Of a stretch of DNA of 64,000 nt, positions 1-9,900 are shown piece after piece; position 1 is the stretch's first letter; every line of letters begins with the position of its first letter. The stretch covers positions 1,612,001-1,676,000 of the forward strand of contig CP036279.1 of assembly GCA_007748055.1 (NCBI GenBank), written 5' to 3'. The notes beneath the pieces are model-generated. The model was not told where the DNA came from. It did not search any database and saw nothing but the letters and a program-made list of their open reading frames with translations. The DNA comes from Kolteria novifilia (GTDB taxonomy: Bacteria > Planctomycetota > Planctomycetia > Kolteriales > Kolteriaceae). Made by a program: the position numbers and the translations under genes.

Positions 1-219
1 CGGTTGCAGCAAGTGGCGACCTCCATGATCCACGTCTTGATTCGCCACGGCGGACTTGGGGCCATCAAGCTGGCGATCAACGAGCTGACCGTCGACTGCG
101 GGCCGACGCGGTTGCCACTGCGAATGCCTTCGGGAGAGCAGTGGCCCATCATTCGCGAGGAACTCGCGGAGGTTGGTCTGTTCGACTGGTGTCAAGGACT
201 GGCTTCCGCCGACTCGTAG
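1..219 (+). CDS. N-acetylneuraminate lyase / DapA-family aldolase, C-terminal end
   Basis: Only the last ~72 residues are inside the window; the gene starts upstream. The visible part is an alpha-helical C-terminus ending with a DCGPTRLPL segment, which resembles the end of class I aldolases of the dihydrodipicolinate synthase/N-acetylneuraminate lyase family. The catalytic lysine and substrate-binding core lie outside the window, so the substrate cannot be read here. The next gene, 11 bp downstream on the same strand, encodes a kelch epimerase fused to a sodium symporter. That context favours sialic acid (N-acetylneuraminate) breakdown over lysine synthesis. The family call is fairly safe; the substrate is inferred from context. 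Confidence 0.65.
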   Translation, partial: RLQQVATSMIHVLIRHGGLGAIKLAINELTVDCGPTRLPLRMPSGEQWPIIREELAEVGLFDWCQGLASADS

Positions 220-230
220 GGGATCTGGAG

Positions 231-2753
231 ATGGTTTGTGGGCGGGTTATCACCCTCCTTCTCATTTGTGCCTCGGCGCCGTCGGATGCGCCGCGGGAGT
301 CCAGCGCTGTCGGCAACCCCTACTCCTGGGGAGAGTTGGACGCGTTTCCCAACACGGTTGGGGTCGCGGGGCCGTTCGCTGGCGTGACCGGCGACGCGCT
401 GCTCGTTGCGGGAGGAGCCAACTTCCCCGACGGGCGTCCATGGGATGGGTATCGGAAAGTCTGGCACGATGACATCTATCTCTTGGAGCGTCCCGACGGG
501 TCGTGGAAACGGCTCGAGCAAACGTTGCCGAAGCCGCTGGCCTACGGGCTCTCCCTCACCACCCCCGAGGGAGTGATCTGCATCGGTGGCGGGGACGCGG
601 ACGAACACGTCACCGATGTGCGCCGGTATCGTTGGGATGGCACGCGACTCGTTGTCGAGGAGCTTCCCCCGCTTCCGATTCCGTTGGCCTTCGCCTCGGG
701 AGCTATCCTCGATGGTGTCATCTACGTGGCGGGAGGGCTTACCAAGCCGAACGCGAACAAACCCGAGCACCGCTTCCTGGCCTTTGACCTGCGCGAAGGA
801 ACCTGGCGCGAATTGGAACCTTGGCCGGGTCCTCCACGCATGTTGGCGGCGATGGGCGCCCAGGCAGGAGCGATCATTCTCGGCAGCGGGGTCGATCTCG
901 TCGCCGGCCGCGATGGCTCCCCCGTTCGCGAGTACCTGACCGACGCCTTTCGCTACCGCCCCGGCGACGGCTGGTCGCCGATTGCTCCGCTACCCCAGCC
1001 CGCGGTCGCTTCCCCCAACCCCGCGCCGGCCATTGGCCAGACCCATCTCCTCGTGCTTGGGGGGGACACTGGCGCCCATGCCGCTCGCGTCGAGGAACTG
1101 GCAGACCGACACCCCGGCTTCTCCCAGGACATTCTCGCCTTCGAGACAGTGACCAATTCCTGGCGAACGATCGGTTCACTTCCCCGCGATCCTTCACGGA
1201 ACATCGCACCGCCGGTGACCACGCCAGCGGTCATGTGGAACGGCCGTCTCGTGCTACCCAGTGGCGAGGTTCGCCCCGGTGTCCGCTCGAGCATCATCCA
1301 CGTCGCCACGCCGCTACGCAGGACCCGCTTTGGTTTCTGGGACTACTTTTCTCTTTGTCTCTACTTGCTGGCGATTGTCGGTGTCGGCGTCTATTTCTCC
1401 CGCCGCGAGCATAGTACCGAGGACTTTTTCCTCGCGGGGCGTCGAATTCCCTGGTGGGCGGCGGGCCTGAGTATCTTCGGGACCCAGCTTAGCGCCATCA
1501 CGTTCATGGCGGTGCCCGCGAAGGCCTATGCCGAGGATTGGACCTTCGCTCTGCTCAACGGGGGAATCCTCCTCGTCGCTCCGCTGGTTGTCTGGTTCTA
1601 CCTGCCGCACTTTCGACGACAGAATGTCACGACGGCCTACGAGTACCTCGAGCAACGTTTTAGCGTCGGGGTGCGGTGGGCGGCTGGGGGGACGTTCACA
1701 CTCATGCAACTAGGGCGCATGGGAGTTGTCCTCTACTTGCCGGCGCTGGCCCTCTCCGCGGCGATCGGGCTGAATGTGTGGCTCTCGATCATCGTGATGG
1801 GGGTTCTCGCAACGATCTACACCTACCTCGGCGGCATCGAGGCCGTCGTCTGGACGGACGTGCTGCAAGTCTTCGTTCTCTTGGGTGGGGCGCTATTGGC
1901 TCTCCTGCTCATCGCCTTCGATGTCGGCGGCCCGTTCGCACTTGTCGCCGATGCCCAGCAATCGGAGAAGCTGCGGCTAGTGCATTGGACGACGAGCGAT
2001 GCCGGCACCGCGTTTTGGATTGTCGCGATCGCGGCCTTTTTCAATCCCCTGATTCCCTACACATCGGATCAAGCCGTTGTCCAACGCTACCTGACGACGC
2101 CGACCGAAAGCGCCGCCGCCCGTTCGATCTGGACGAACGCTGTGCTGACGATCCCCGCGACGATTCTCTTCTTCGGCCTCGGAACGGCCCTCTACGTCTA
2201 CTATTCGAAGTTCCCCTCGGAGTTGAATCCTCACTTGCCGATCGATGCCATGCTCCCCTGGTTCATCGTCCAACGAATGCCCACCGGGATTGCCGGGCTC
2301 GTCATCGCCGCGGTCTTCGCGGCGTCCATGTCGACGCTCGACAGCAGCCTCAACTCGGTTGCCACGGTGATCACCACCGACTTCGTTCGTCGACGCTATC
2401 CGGAGCGTGACGAGTTGTTCTACCTAAACCTCGCTCGTGGGCTGACGTTGTTGCTCGGCGTGCTAGGGACCGGGGCGGCGCTCTGGATGGCCAGCAGCCA
2501 CGTCGCTTCGCTCTTCGATATGTTCCAATTGGTGTTGGGCTTCGCCGGTGGTGGGTTGGCGGGGCTCTTCGTGCTCGCGATTTTCACCAGACGGAGCAAC
2601 GCTCGCGGTGCGCTCATCGGGTGGGCCGCGAGCTTTGCCGTCGTTGCGACCCTCGCGATGACAACGCAACTCTCCTTCCTCCTCTTCGGCGCCATTGGCG
2701 TCACTGTCTCCGTCCTGGTGGGGTTCTGCGCCAGTCTGATGCTCACCCGATAG
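231..2753 (+). CDS. Kelch-type (NanM-like) epimerase fused to sodium:solute symporter
   Basis: A fusion of about 840 residues. Residues ~25-360 form a kelch beta-propeller with repeated GG-containing blades (VAGGANFPDGRPW, CIGGGDADEHV, YVAGGLTK, LVLGGDTGAHA), as in cyclically permuted N-acetylneuraminate mutarotases. From residue ~368 to the end there are about 13 membrane segments with sodium:solute symporter signatures (STEDFFLAGRRIPWW, YTYLGGIEAVVWTDVLQ). The propeller would face the periplasm and the symporter would bring the product in. I place the start at 231, after an AGGGG ribosome site, because that gives a hydrophobic N-terminus; an upstream in-frame start at 141 would overlap the aldolase gene. 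It follows the aldolase by 11 bp, so the two probably form a sialic acid operon. The specific sugar is inferred. Confidence 0.85.
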   Translation: MVCGRVITLLLICASAPSDAPRESSAVGNPYSWGELDAFPNTVGVAGPFAGVTGDALLVAGGANFPDGRPWDGYRKVWHDDIYLLERPDGSWKRLEQTLPKPLAYGLSLTTPEGVICIGGGDADEHVTDVRRYRWDGTRLVVEELPPLPIPLAFASGAILDGVIYVAGGLTKPNANKPEHRFLAFDLREGTWRELEPWPGPPRMLAAMGAQAGAIILGSGVDLVAGRDGSPVREYLTDAFRYRPGDGWSPIAPLPQPAVASPNPAPAIGQTHLLVLGGDTGAHAARVEELADRHPGFSQDILAFETVTNSWRTIGSLPRDPSRNIAPPVTTPAVMWNGRLVLPSGEVRPGVRSSIIHVATPLRRTRFGFWDYFSLCLYLLAIVGVGVYFSRREHSTEDFFLAGRRIPWWAAGLSIFGTQLSAITFMAVPAKAYAEDWTFALLNGGILLVAPLVVWFYLPHFRRQNVTTAYEYLEQRFSVGVRWAAGGTFTLMQLGRMGVVLYLPALALSAAIGLNVWLSIIVMGVLATIYTYLGGIEAVVWTDVLQVFVLLGGALLALLLIAFDVGGPFALVADAQQSEKLRLVHWTTSDAGTAFWIVAIAAFFNPLIPYTSDQAVVQRYLTTPTESAAARSIWTNAVLTIPATILFFGLGTALYVYYSKFPSELNPHLPIDAMLPWFIVQRMPTGIAGLVIAAVFAASMSTLDSSLNSVATVITTDFVRRRYPERDELFYLNLARGLTLLLGVLGTGAALWMASSHVASLFDMFQLVLGFAGGGLAGLFVLAIFTRRSNARGALIGWAASFAVVATLAMTTQLSFLLFGAIGVTVSVLVGFCASLMLTR

Positions 2754-3015
2754 ATTTTTAAAACCTCTCCCCCCCTCGATCGTTTCCTTCGCGTCGGAGC
2801 GACGGAAGCACCTTCCGAGAGTCACCGGCAGTGGGAATAGCGCGGCGTTCGCTATACTATTTGAAACGGCGGTTACGCGGATTGAGTCGGATGGGTGAGT
2901 TCATCAAGATTGAATCTCACTAGGCTGAGTAGATGAGGGGCGTATCCTCCCAGTTGTTGTTTAAAAAGTAGGGTTGGTGCGTCCGTTACTGGTGTTGAGA
3001 TGAGGGCATGCTACG

Positions 3016-4053
3016 ATGCGAACAACCCACTGCCGCGTCCGTGCATTCACGCTGATCGAGCTTCTGGTGGTCATCGCCATCATTGGACTCCTCGTGGCCT
3101 TGCTGCTTCCGGCGATTCAACAGGCTCGTGAGGCGGCCCGGCGTGCCTCGTGCCTCAACAACATCAAGCAGATCGCCCTCGCGGCCCAGAACTACGAGTC
3201 CTCACACGGCTTCTACGTTCCCGGGCGGATCACGACGCACGCGGAGCCGATCACCTCGAACACCGCCGATATCCTTCATGGTGGGATGGAGACGACCTGG
3301 TTGCCGTTTCTTTTTCCCTACATGGACGGCTTGGCGGCGGCCGAGGCATTCAACTACGAGACAGGCACCTTCGGAGCACGCCCTGTGGGCGGTCCCTACA
3401 ACGTCGCGGGGATCAATGCCAACTACACCCTTATGCAGAAGGCTCTCAGCAACTTCCTTTGCCCTTCCGATGGGGACGTTGTCTTCAAGCTCGATCCGAC
3501 GTACGCCGGGGCCGCGGGACTCAGTGCCGTCGCCTCGATTCCCTTCTCACGCTGCAACTACGCTGGCTCCTGGGGGAACACCGATTGGGGACAGGATAGC
3601 GACTTCACGCCGAACCTCGATTCCGCGCTCGGGCACTTGCCCGTCCCCTTGGCGGCGTTCACCGATGGCACGTCGAAGACGGTCTGCTATTCCGAGGTGA
3701 TTCAGGGCGGCGAGAACGACTTACGCGGATTCGCGTGGGTCTCCGCGCCGGGAGCCGGAACGTTCATGACCCGGTACACACCCAACGGCACCGAAGATTT
3801 CTATGGAGAGGCCACGGGCGCCGGGGACGGCATGCCGCGATCGTTCTTCTGCGACAACAATCCCCCGGATCTTCTTTGTTACTCGGTAAACAGTGACAAG
3901 AATTCCTTCGCGGGAGCCCGCAGCCGTCATCCCGGCGGCGTCAACGCGGCATTTGTCGATGGATCGGCCCGCTTCATTTCGAGTAACATTGATGGAGAAG
4001 TGTGGATCTTCATCAACTCCATCAACGGCAATGAGATCGTCTCCGATTTCTAG
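3016..4053 (+). CDS. DUF1559 prepilin-like protein with H-X9-DG tail
   Basis: A typical planctomycete DUF1559 protein (345 residues). Near the N-terminus it has a type IV prepilin cleavage/methylation motif ([20 protein letters not shown]) followed by QQAREAARR, so a prepilin peptidase should process it and leave one hydrophobic helix. The C-terminus has the H-X9-DG signature (His, nine residues, DGS; HPGGVNAAFVDGS). Family members are pseudopilin-like and occur in many copies per planctomycete genome; their role is unknown. It stands alone: 262 bp of non-coding sequence precede it, including a possible -10 box (TATACT at 2853-2858) without a clear -35. The ceramidase-like gene begins 71 bp downstream. 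Confidence 0.92.
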   Translation: MRTTHCRVRAFTLIELLVVIAIIGLLVALLLPAIQQAREAARRASCLNNIKQIALAAQNYESSHGFYVPGRITTHAEPITSNTADILHGGMETTWLPFLFPYMDGLAAAEAFNYETGTFGARPVGGPYNVAGINANYTLMQKALSNFLCPSDGDVVFKLDPTYAGAAGLSAVASIPFSRCNYAGSWGNTDWGQDSDFTPNLDSALGHLPVPLAAFTDGTSKTVCYSEVIQGGENDLRGFAWVSAPGAGTFMTRYTPNGTEDFYGEATGAGDGMPRSFFCDNNPPDLLCYSVNSDKNSFAGARSRHPGGVNAAFVDGSARFISSNIDGEVWIFINSINGNEIVSDF

Positions 4054-4124
4054 GCGGACGCCCAACTTGGTCGAATTGGCCCACCGGAGCGTGTGATCGA
4101 CTAGATTCCCCATGGGACGGATGC

Positions 4125-5549
4125 ATGCTCGGCGACACCTCGTTCCGACGAACTGCCCTGCGCTACTGTCTTTGGAGTTTTCTCGCCGGGGGGCTGCTCT
4201 CTCCAAGTGCTGGGGCCGCCGCCGAAACGCTCGAGGTCGGGTTTGCCGCCGAGGACATCACGCCGACTCTTTCAGGGGATCGCCCGGTCTGGATCGCGGG
4301 CAATGGCCTCGAACGGCGGGCGACGAAGGTGCTCGACCCGCTCTACGCCCGCGCTCTGGTTCTCAAGGATGGCGACCAGGAGATCGCGCTGGTTTCGGTC
4401 GACTCGATCGGCCTGCAATACGACGTGACCAAACGAGTTCGCAAGCGCTTGCCGGAACTCGACTACGTGATGGTCGCGAGCACGCACTCCCACTCAACCC
4501 CCGACGTCATCGGGCTCTGGGGACCCTCGCGACGTGAGTCGGGCAAGGATCCCGCGTACGTCCGCTTGATCGAGGACAAGATCGTCGCCGCCGTCACCTC
4601 CGCCCGAAGCAGCACCAACCCCGCCACCGCCTCCTTCGGCACCGCCCAGGACAAGTCGCTCCTTTACGACCCCAGGCCCCCTTACGTGTACGACGACATC
4701 CTCCGCACCCTGATGTTCCGCCACGCCAAGACGAACCAGCCGCTCGCGATCGTCGTCCAATGGGGCGCCCATCCCGAATGCACCAGTGCCCGCTCGAGCT
4801 TCCTCAGCGCCGACTACCCCGCGACCCTCCTGGCGGAACTACAAAAAGAATACGGCTGCCCCGGGCTATTCTTTGTCGGAGCGACGGGCGGGTTGATGAT
4901 GCCGAATCTTCGTCCCCTACGGGAACGGAGCGGGTCAGAGTCGCTCACGATTGAAGAGGGAATGGCCGAGTACGGCAAGGCGGTCACTTCGCTCGCACGA
5001 AAGGCGCTCGCCGAAAGCGAACCGATCAAACTCATGCCGATGAAGCCGGTGGTGAAGCGTCGTTCGCTTCCTCTCACGAACCCCAAGTTTATCGGCGCCC
5101 TGTCGATCGGTTTGCTGGAGAGGCCCATCTATCTTTGGACGGGGGATTCTTCCGAGCTTGGACGCCAGGTCCCAAGTCGCCAAACGGGCAGCTTGATCGC
5201 GATCGAGACCGAAGCCGGCTGGCTTCAGCTTGGCCAACTGCGCATTCTTCTCATTCCCGGCGAGATTCATCCCGAGTTGGTCTATGGCGGGGTCGTCGAT
5301 CCACCCGATTTGCGCTTGGACTTTCCCGACGCCCCCATCGAGCCTCCCTTGGCAAAAGAAATGCCAGACCGAAGATGGATGCTCTTCGGCCTGGCCAACG
5401 ACGAAATCGGTTACATCATTCCCAAGAGGCAGTGGGATAGCCGAAAGCCGTTTGCGTATACTGGAAGTTCAAACAGCCCTCCGTACGGGGAGCAGAACAG
5501 TGTTGGCCAGCAAGCGTCCTCGGTTCTAAGAGTCACGACAACTGACTGA
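4125..5549 (+). CDS. Neutral/alkaline non-lysosomal ceramidase-like hydrolase
   Basis: 474 residues, exported. An Arg-rich start and a hydrophobic stretch ending in AGAAAE form a signal peptide of about 33 residues. The mature protein begins with EVGFAAEDITPTL, typical of the N-terminal domain of neutral ceramidases. It carries the metal-ligand motifs of that superfamily: STHSHSTPD around residue 125 and QWGAHPEC around residue 210. At 474 residues it has the catalytic N-terminal domain but not the C-terminal Ig-like domain of full neutral ceramidases. Planctomycetes carry many such shortened homologues of unknown substrate, so true ceramidase activity is uncertain. No partner gene is obvious: the upstream DUF1559 gene is 71 bp away and the downstream gene is convergent. 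Confidence 0.8.
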   Translation: MLGDTSFRRTALRYCLWSFLAGGLLSPSAGAAAETLEVGFAAEDITPTLSGDRPVWIAGNGLERRATKVLDPLYARALVLKDGDQEIALVSVDSIGLQYDVTKRVRKRLPELDYVMVASTHSHSTPDVIGLWGPSRRESGKDPAYVRLIEDKIVAAVTSARSSTNPATASFGTAQDKSLLYDPRPPYVYDDILRTLMFRHAKTNQPLAIVVQWGAHPECTSARSSFLSADYPATLLAELQKEYGCPGLFFVGATGGLMMPNLRPLRERSGSESLTIEEGMAEYGKAVTSLARKALAESEPIKLMPMKPVVKRRSLPLTNPKFIGALSIGLLERPIYLWTGDSSELGRQVPSRQTGSLIAIETEAGWLQLGQLRILLIPGEIHPELVYGGVVDPPDLRLDFPDAPIEPPLAKEMPDRRWMLFGLANDEIGYIIPKRQWDSRKPFAYTGSSNSPPYGEQNSVGQQASSVLRVTTTD

Positions 5550-5597
5550 TGCTCTGTTCGAGTGTCTCTAGCGGCGCAATTTCGTAGACTCTTCGTT

Positions 5598-5939
5598 TCA
5601 CAAGTTGGCTATTGGCGTTTGATTTGTGCTGGTAATACTCGAGTCGACGCTATCAATGCCAACGACCGCGAGGTCCCAACCGGTCGTAGATGAGGGCAAT
5701 CCATAAGAGATACTTGTAGTCTGTGTCGCATCCTCGTCTTGTGGGACGTACTCGTCAGTATCATCGGAGTCATCTGGGAACACCTGAGTAGGTTGGACGC
5801 TCAGGCCCTGGGGCTTCGCCAAGAACGTGAATAGAACTGTCCCTTTGTATCCGTTCTGCGCCGTCAAAATAATGTCGAAGTTAATTGAGTTCGCAGTCCT
5901 AGACTGGTTGTCAAAGCTCAACAAGAATCCGGCAGACAT
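5598..5939 (-). CDS. Hypothetical protein (113 residues)
   Basis: I recognise no family. The protein is rich in Ser, Thr and Asp, with an acidic stretch in the middle (PDDSDDTDEYVPQDEDAT), and has no signal peptide or membrane segment. Alternating hydrophobic and polar residues (FDIILTAQNGYKGTVLFTFL) suggest beta structure. The start is supported by an AGGAG ribosome site 8 bases before the ATG. It lies 39 bp behind the 216-residue gene on the same strand and downstream of the sigma factor and kinase genes, so it is probably the last gene of that leftward operon. Its base composition is visibly more AT-rich than the genes on its left. Confidence 0.6.
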   Translation of the reverse strand: MSAGFLLSFDNQSRTANSINFDIILTAQNGYKGTVLFTFLAKPQGLSVQPTQVFPDDSDDTDEYVPQDEDATQTTSISYGLPSSTTGWDLAVVGIDSVDSSITSTNQTPIANL

Positions 5940-5978
5940 GGTAGTGCTCCTGGTAGTTAGGTCGCGGAAAAGTCAAGG

Positions 5979-6629
5979 TTAGCAACTCAGTATGGTGAAG
6001 GTTACATCGATTGAGCCGTCCTCTGAGCCATCGCTTCTCGTACGGTTGTTCTCGTACAGAATCCGTATGCACGCAGAGGGTGAGTTGTGGTCATGGCTGT
6101 TCCCGCTTCTCGCTCTGTTGAGCAAGTAGTGATGAAGAAAGTGCTCTATGTTCGTGTCGTTGTAGTGGTTGGGTCCCGTTCGGAGAGGTGGTATGGGCGC
6201 CATGCCTGATCTGTGTGGTACCCATGCGGACAATCGGTCAAGTTCCAATGCTCTCATCGAGTTACCGCAACGCCGGATCACATGGTCGAGAATTGTGCGC
6301 TGCTTTCGAGGCGAGCTTCGCACTCTTTCGTTCTTGTCAATTCCAAGCATCTCGACGTGAAGCTCTACTGGAGTCCCATTGGCACTATGCCGGATTCGAA
6401 GGACGACAAACGCGACCATCGAGTCAGTCGTCAATGATGCGTCTGCGTGAAAGGAGTAGGCGAGATACGTTCGCCGCGAGCTGACGGGCCGAGCAAGCAT
6501 TCGTTGCGCTTTTGCGACGTTCAGTCCATCGTATGCTTTGCTTAGCCCCTGCATGATCTGGGTCCCTCGTTCAAGATGCGTATCGTCGTTGCTGGTCAAC
6601 GACTTTTCAAATAGTGAAACGTAGTCCAC
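5979..6629 (-). CDS. Hypothetical protein (216 residues) in the kinase operon
   Basis: No recognisable family. It reads as a soluble, mixed alpha/beta protein with no signal peptide or membrane helix; residues ~65-105 (AYSFHADASL, MVAFVVLRIRHS, VELHVEMLGI) look like paired beta strands. The start codon is GTG at 6627-6629, backed by a strong GAGGAG ribosome site 7 bases upstream. It lies 290 bp downstream of the large WD40 kinase and 39 bp before the 113-residue gene, all leftward. Like its neighbour it is AT-rich for this genome. A role with or under the kinase is an inference from gene order only. Confidence 0.6.
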   Translation of the reverse strand: MDYVSLFEKSLTSNDDTHLERGTQIMQGLSKAYDGLNVAKAQRMLARPVSSRRTYLAYSFHADASLTTDSMVAFVVLRIRHSANGTPVELHVEMLGIDKNERVRSSPRKQRTILDHVIRRCGNSMRALELDRLSAWVPHRSGMAPIPPLRTGPNHYNDTNIEHFLHHYLLNRARSGNSHDHNSPSACIRILYENNRTRSDGSEDGSIDVTFTILSC

Positions 6630-6919
6630 GTCAGTCTCCTCGTCTTAGGCGTCTCTAAACTGTGGTTCTCATGGACGGCGCTCTGTGCACCTTACTGTCT
6701 AGTGAAACGTTTGGGAGTTGAATGAGCGTATGTCGCCCGCGACTTTGTTTGTTGGGATGGCAAAGTTCGGAGTTCACCCATCTCTCGCGGGCGCTCCGCG
6801 CATCTATGCGCTGCTGAAGAAACATGGAGCAAACAGCATGGATTCCGAGTGTTTCGATGTCCATTGTAAGAGTTCTCGGCCAGCATGAGTTCGCTCAACT
6901 CGCAAACAGTACACTAATA

Positions 6920-9900
6920 TCACTCGGACTTAGGATCGTTGCTGTCTTCTTGAGGGAACATGCCGGTGGGTCTCTCTTGGCGGCGTTGGTCGTTCTCGTC
7001 GGCGCCAACGGATCCTCGCCGAAGTGTTCGAAGCGTTCCGCTCGTCACTGGTTCAAGTGTTCCTTTCTGTCCGACTCTCTTGCCTGTCATGGATGCCGAC
7101 AAGGCGAGCAAGCGTGAGCCGTTACGGCTGTCGGCTGACAAGTCCCGAGTCGTGATGTGTGCGTCTTTCAAGAGTAGAGTCAACTGGGTGTTGTCGTTGC
7201 TGAAGGCGAAGCACTTGCAAGGCGATCGGTCACCGATCGAAGGGGAGATACGCTCGCCAGTGTATACGCTGTTGATGGAAAGGTAACCATCAGAGAAAAT
7301 GGATGCAACCAGTGATCCGTCCTGAGAGAAGGTGGCGGAGGTAATTCTGGCACCTTCGGGATGCCTCGCTGCTACTCTGACACTCGAACGTCCGTCGTAT
7401 AGTCGTACCGCTCCATCGTTCGACGCTGTGATCATCTTGCTTCCGTTCCCTTGGGTTGCCAGAACCTTGGTCCACTCTGCGGAAGCTGTTCGGATGGTGA
7501 GACCGGGCAGAGTGTCGAAATGCACACTTTCAAATCCCTTGGCGCCAAGCAGCGTGCCAGGATCCCCTTGGACAACGCTGTTTGGGATGCGTTGTAAAAT
7601 GGGTCGGTCCGTGACCTGCTGCTGTAGTCCTGTTGAGAGATCTACCAGTACCGCGTCTCGTGGTGAGCCCAGTAACAGAGTGTCTCCTGAATGGTTGAAT
7701 CGTAAGAAGCTAGTCGATGATGGATGGCTGAGTGTGCGAGATCGCTTTGGCGCGTGGCCGCTGTAACTCCATACTTCGACCGATCCACTCTTGCCGAGTA
7801 GAGCGATGGTGTCGTTGCTGAGTTGTAAGTCGACCACTGGCTCATTTGATTGCAATCGTGCTATGTGTGGAGTCGGGCGGGCAATGTTGTAAACGGTGAC
7901 GTTGCGTTGGCCATGAACGAGGGCGACAGTGGAGTTGTCAGTCGATACTCGGATATCCGTGAGGTCGGCTGACCGTGGAAAGGAGCAAATAGTCGAGCAC
8001 CTCACTAGGTCCACGTCGTGGACGCTATTGTCATCAAGAGCGATAATTTGTCGGTTTGTACGGCCAATGGGGCAGGAAGCTGTGACTTTTCTGCTCGGGA
8101 ACAATTGTTGGTTTGGGAAGGGGACGTGGGTGCTCCAGTACCTCGTCGTAAGTGTAGGGTCTATCGTGACGATGTGGAGGATACCGTTGGAACAAACCGC
8201 GTGTGAATCAAGCACGCGTGAGATCGGTGAAATCGCCGCGTTACCGCTTGGTAAATGTCGAAGCGACACCTGTCGGGAACAGGACAGAATGGTGTTGCTA
8301 GGATGGCAAAGTAGAAGGGTTGTGTTGTTGTTGTGCGACGAAGTGTAGGGCGAATGGTTGTTATAGGTGGATCGTGTCATCCCAGAGTGTAGATCCCAGA
8401 CGTGCATTTGTGACTGTGTGTCTACGCCTGCGATGAATCGCCCTTGTGAACTCCAGGCGAAGCAAATGATTGGGCTATCCAATTGTGAGTCGGTGAATAC
8501 TACGCTCTCGGAGTCTATGTTCCAGATGCGAACGCCACAATCGGACGTTGAGGTGACAATCTGAGTGGCACTGGCGTTGATCAGGCCTGAGATGACGGCC
8601 GAGGAGTGCAGTAGGGGGTGTGTCGTCGGAGTGCCGTTGTTGATGTTCCAGACACGAGCCGTCTTGTCGTTGCTTACGGTAAGCATATGGGAGCCATCGG
8701 GGTCGAAGGATATATCAGTGATCTCTGAGTCATGCTGGAAGGGGCCGAGGTGTTGGCCTTTGCTCGACATGTCCCAGAGCATGCAGGAAGCGTCTCGACT
8801 TGCGGTGGCGACTAGTCGTCCCTTCGGGTGGCAGAGAATTCTTGTGATCGCGTCTGAATGAGAGAATGTATGTGTGTGTGTCGAGAAAGCGGAGGATTGC
8901 CGAAGATGTACGACTCCCCTATCGTCGCCGGTAACAATCATGTTCCCGTCGAGGGTATAGGCAGCAGCGGTGAATCGGGAGTCCGAGTGTTGACGTTGTG
9001 CTGCGCGTCTAGCGGTTCTGGTGTTCCAAAGCTCCGCTCCTCCGGATTGGTACAGAACCAGGGCAGTACTCGCGTTTGGTGCGAGAAGTACTCTTGAAGG
9101 ACGCTCCGGCAACTTCCACAATTGCTCGAGCTTTGGGCACGCCCGAAGAGCCATGCCCATGCGGATGCGGGACATGCGCTCGCGCTGGGGATCGCCTTCG
9201 TCAAGCTTGAGGGCGGCGGCCAGCCAGGGGAGGGCGCTCATCACGTCGTCGGTCTCGCCGAGCTTGGAACGCTCGACATACATCCGCGAGAGCTGACGGC
9301 GATTCTCGAGATTGGCGGTCTCGAGCTTAGTGCGGGCGTCGTGTTCTCGACGGTAGGCGGTCGATACCGCGATCAGAGAGACGACCGAAACGACCAAGAG
9401 GGTGACGAGAAGGCTCGCGGCGGTGGTGACGACACGGCGGTTGCGGCGGGCCCATTTGAAGACGTAGTCGATTGGGACCAAGGGCTTGGCTTGGATCGGC
9501 AGGTGGTTCAGGAAGCGACCGAGATCGGCGGCGAGGTCGGCCGCGGTCTCGTAGCGCTCGTGGGCCTCCTTCTGGATCGCCTTGGTGACGATCGTCTGCA
9601 GATCGACTGGTAGCGTCGGGTCGAGCGTTCGGAGCGGCGGTGGCTCGTGTTCGAGGATGCGGTGAAGGACACTCTTGGGGTTGTCGCCATCGATGACCGA
9701 GCGGCTGGCCAAGAGTTCGTAGAGCGTCGCGCCGAGCGAGTAGATGTCGGTACGGTGGGAGATGAGTCGGCTGTCGACGACCTGCTCGGGGCTCATGTAG
9801 CGGAGGGTGCCGACCAACTCGCCCGTCTTGGTGATGGTCGCTTCGTCGCGGACCAGGGCGAGGCCGAAGTCGGTGATCCAGGGGTGTCCCTTGGTATCGA

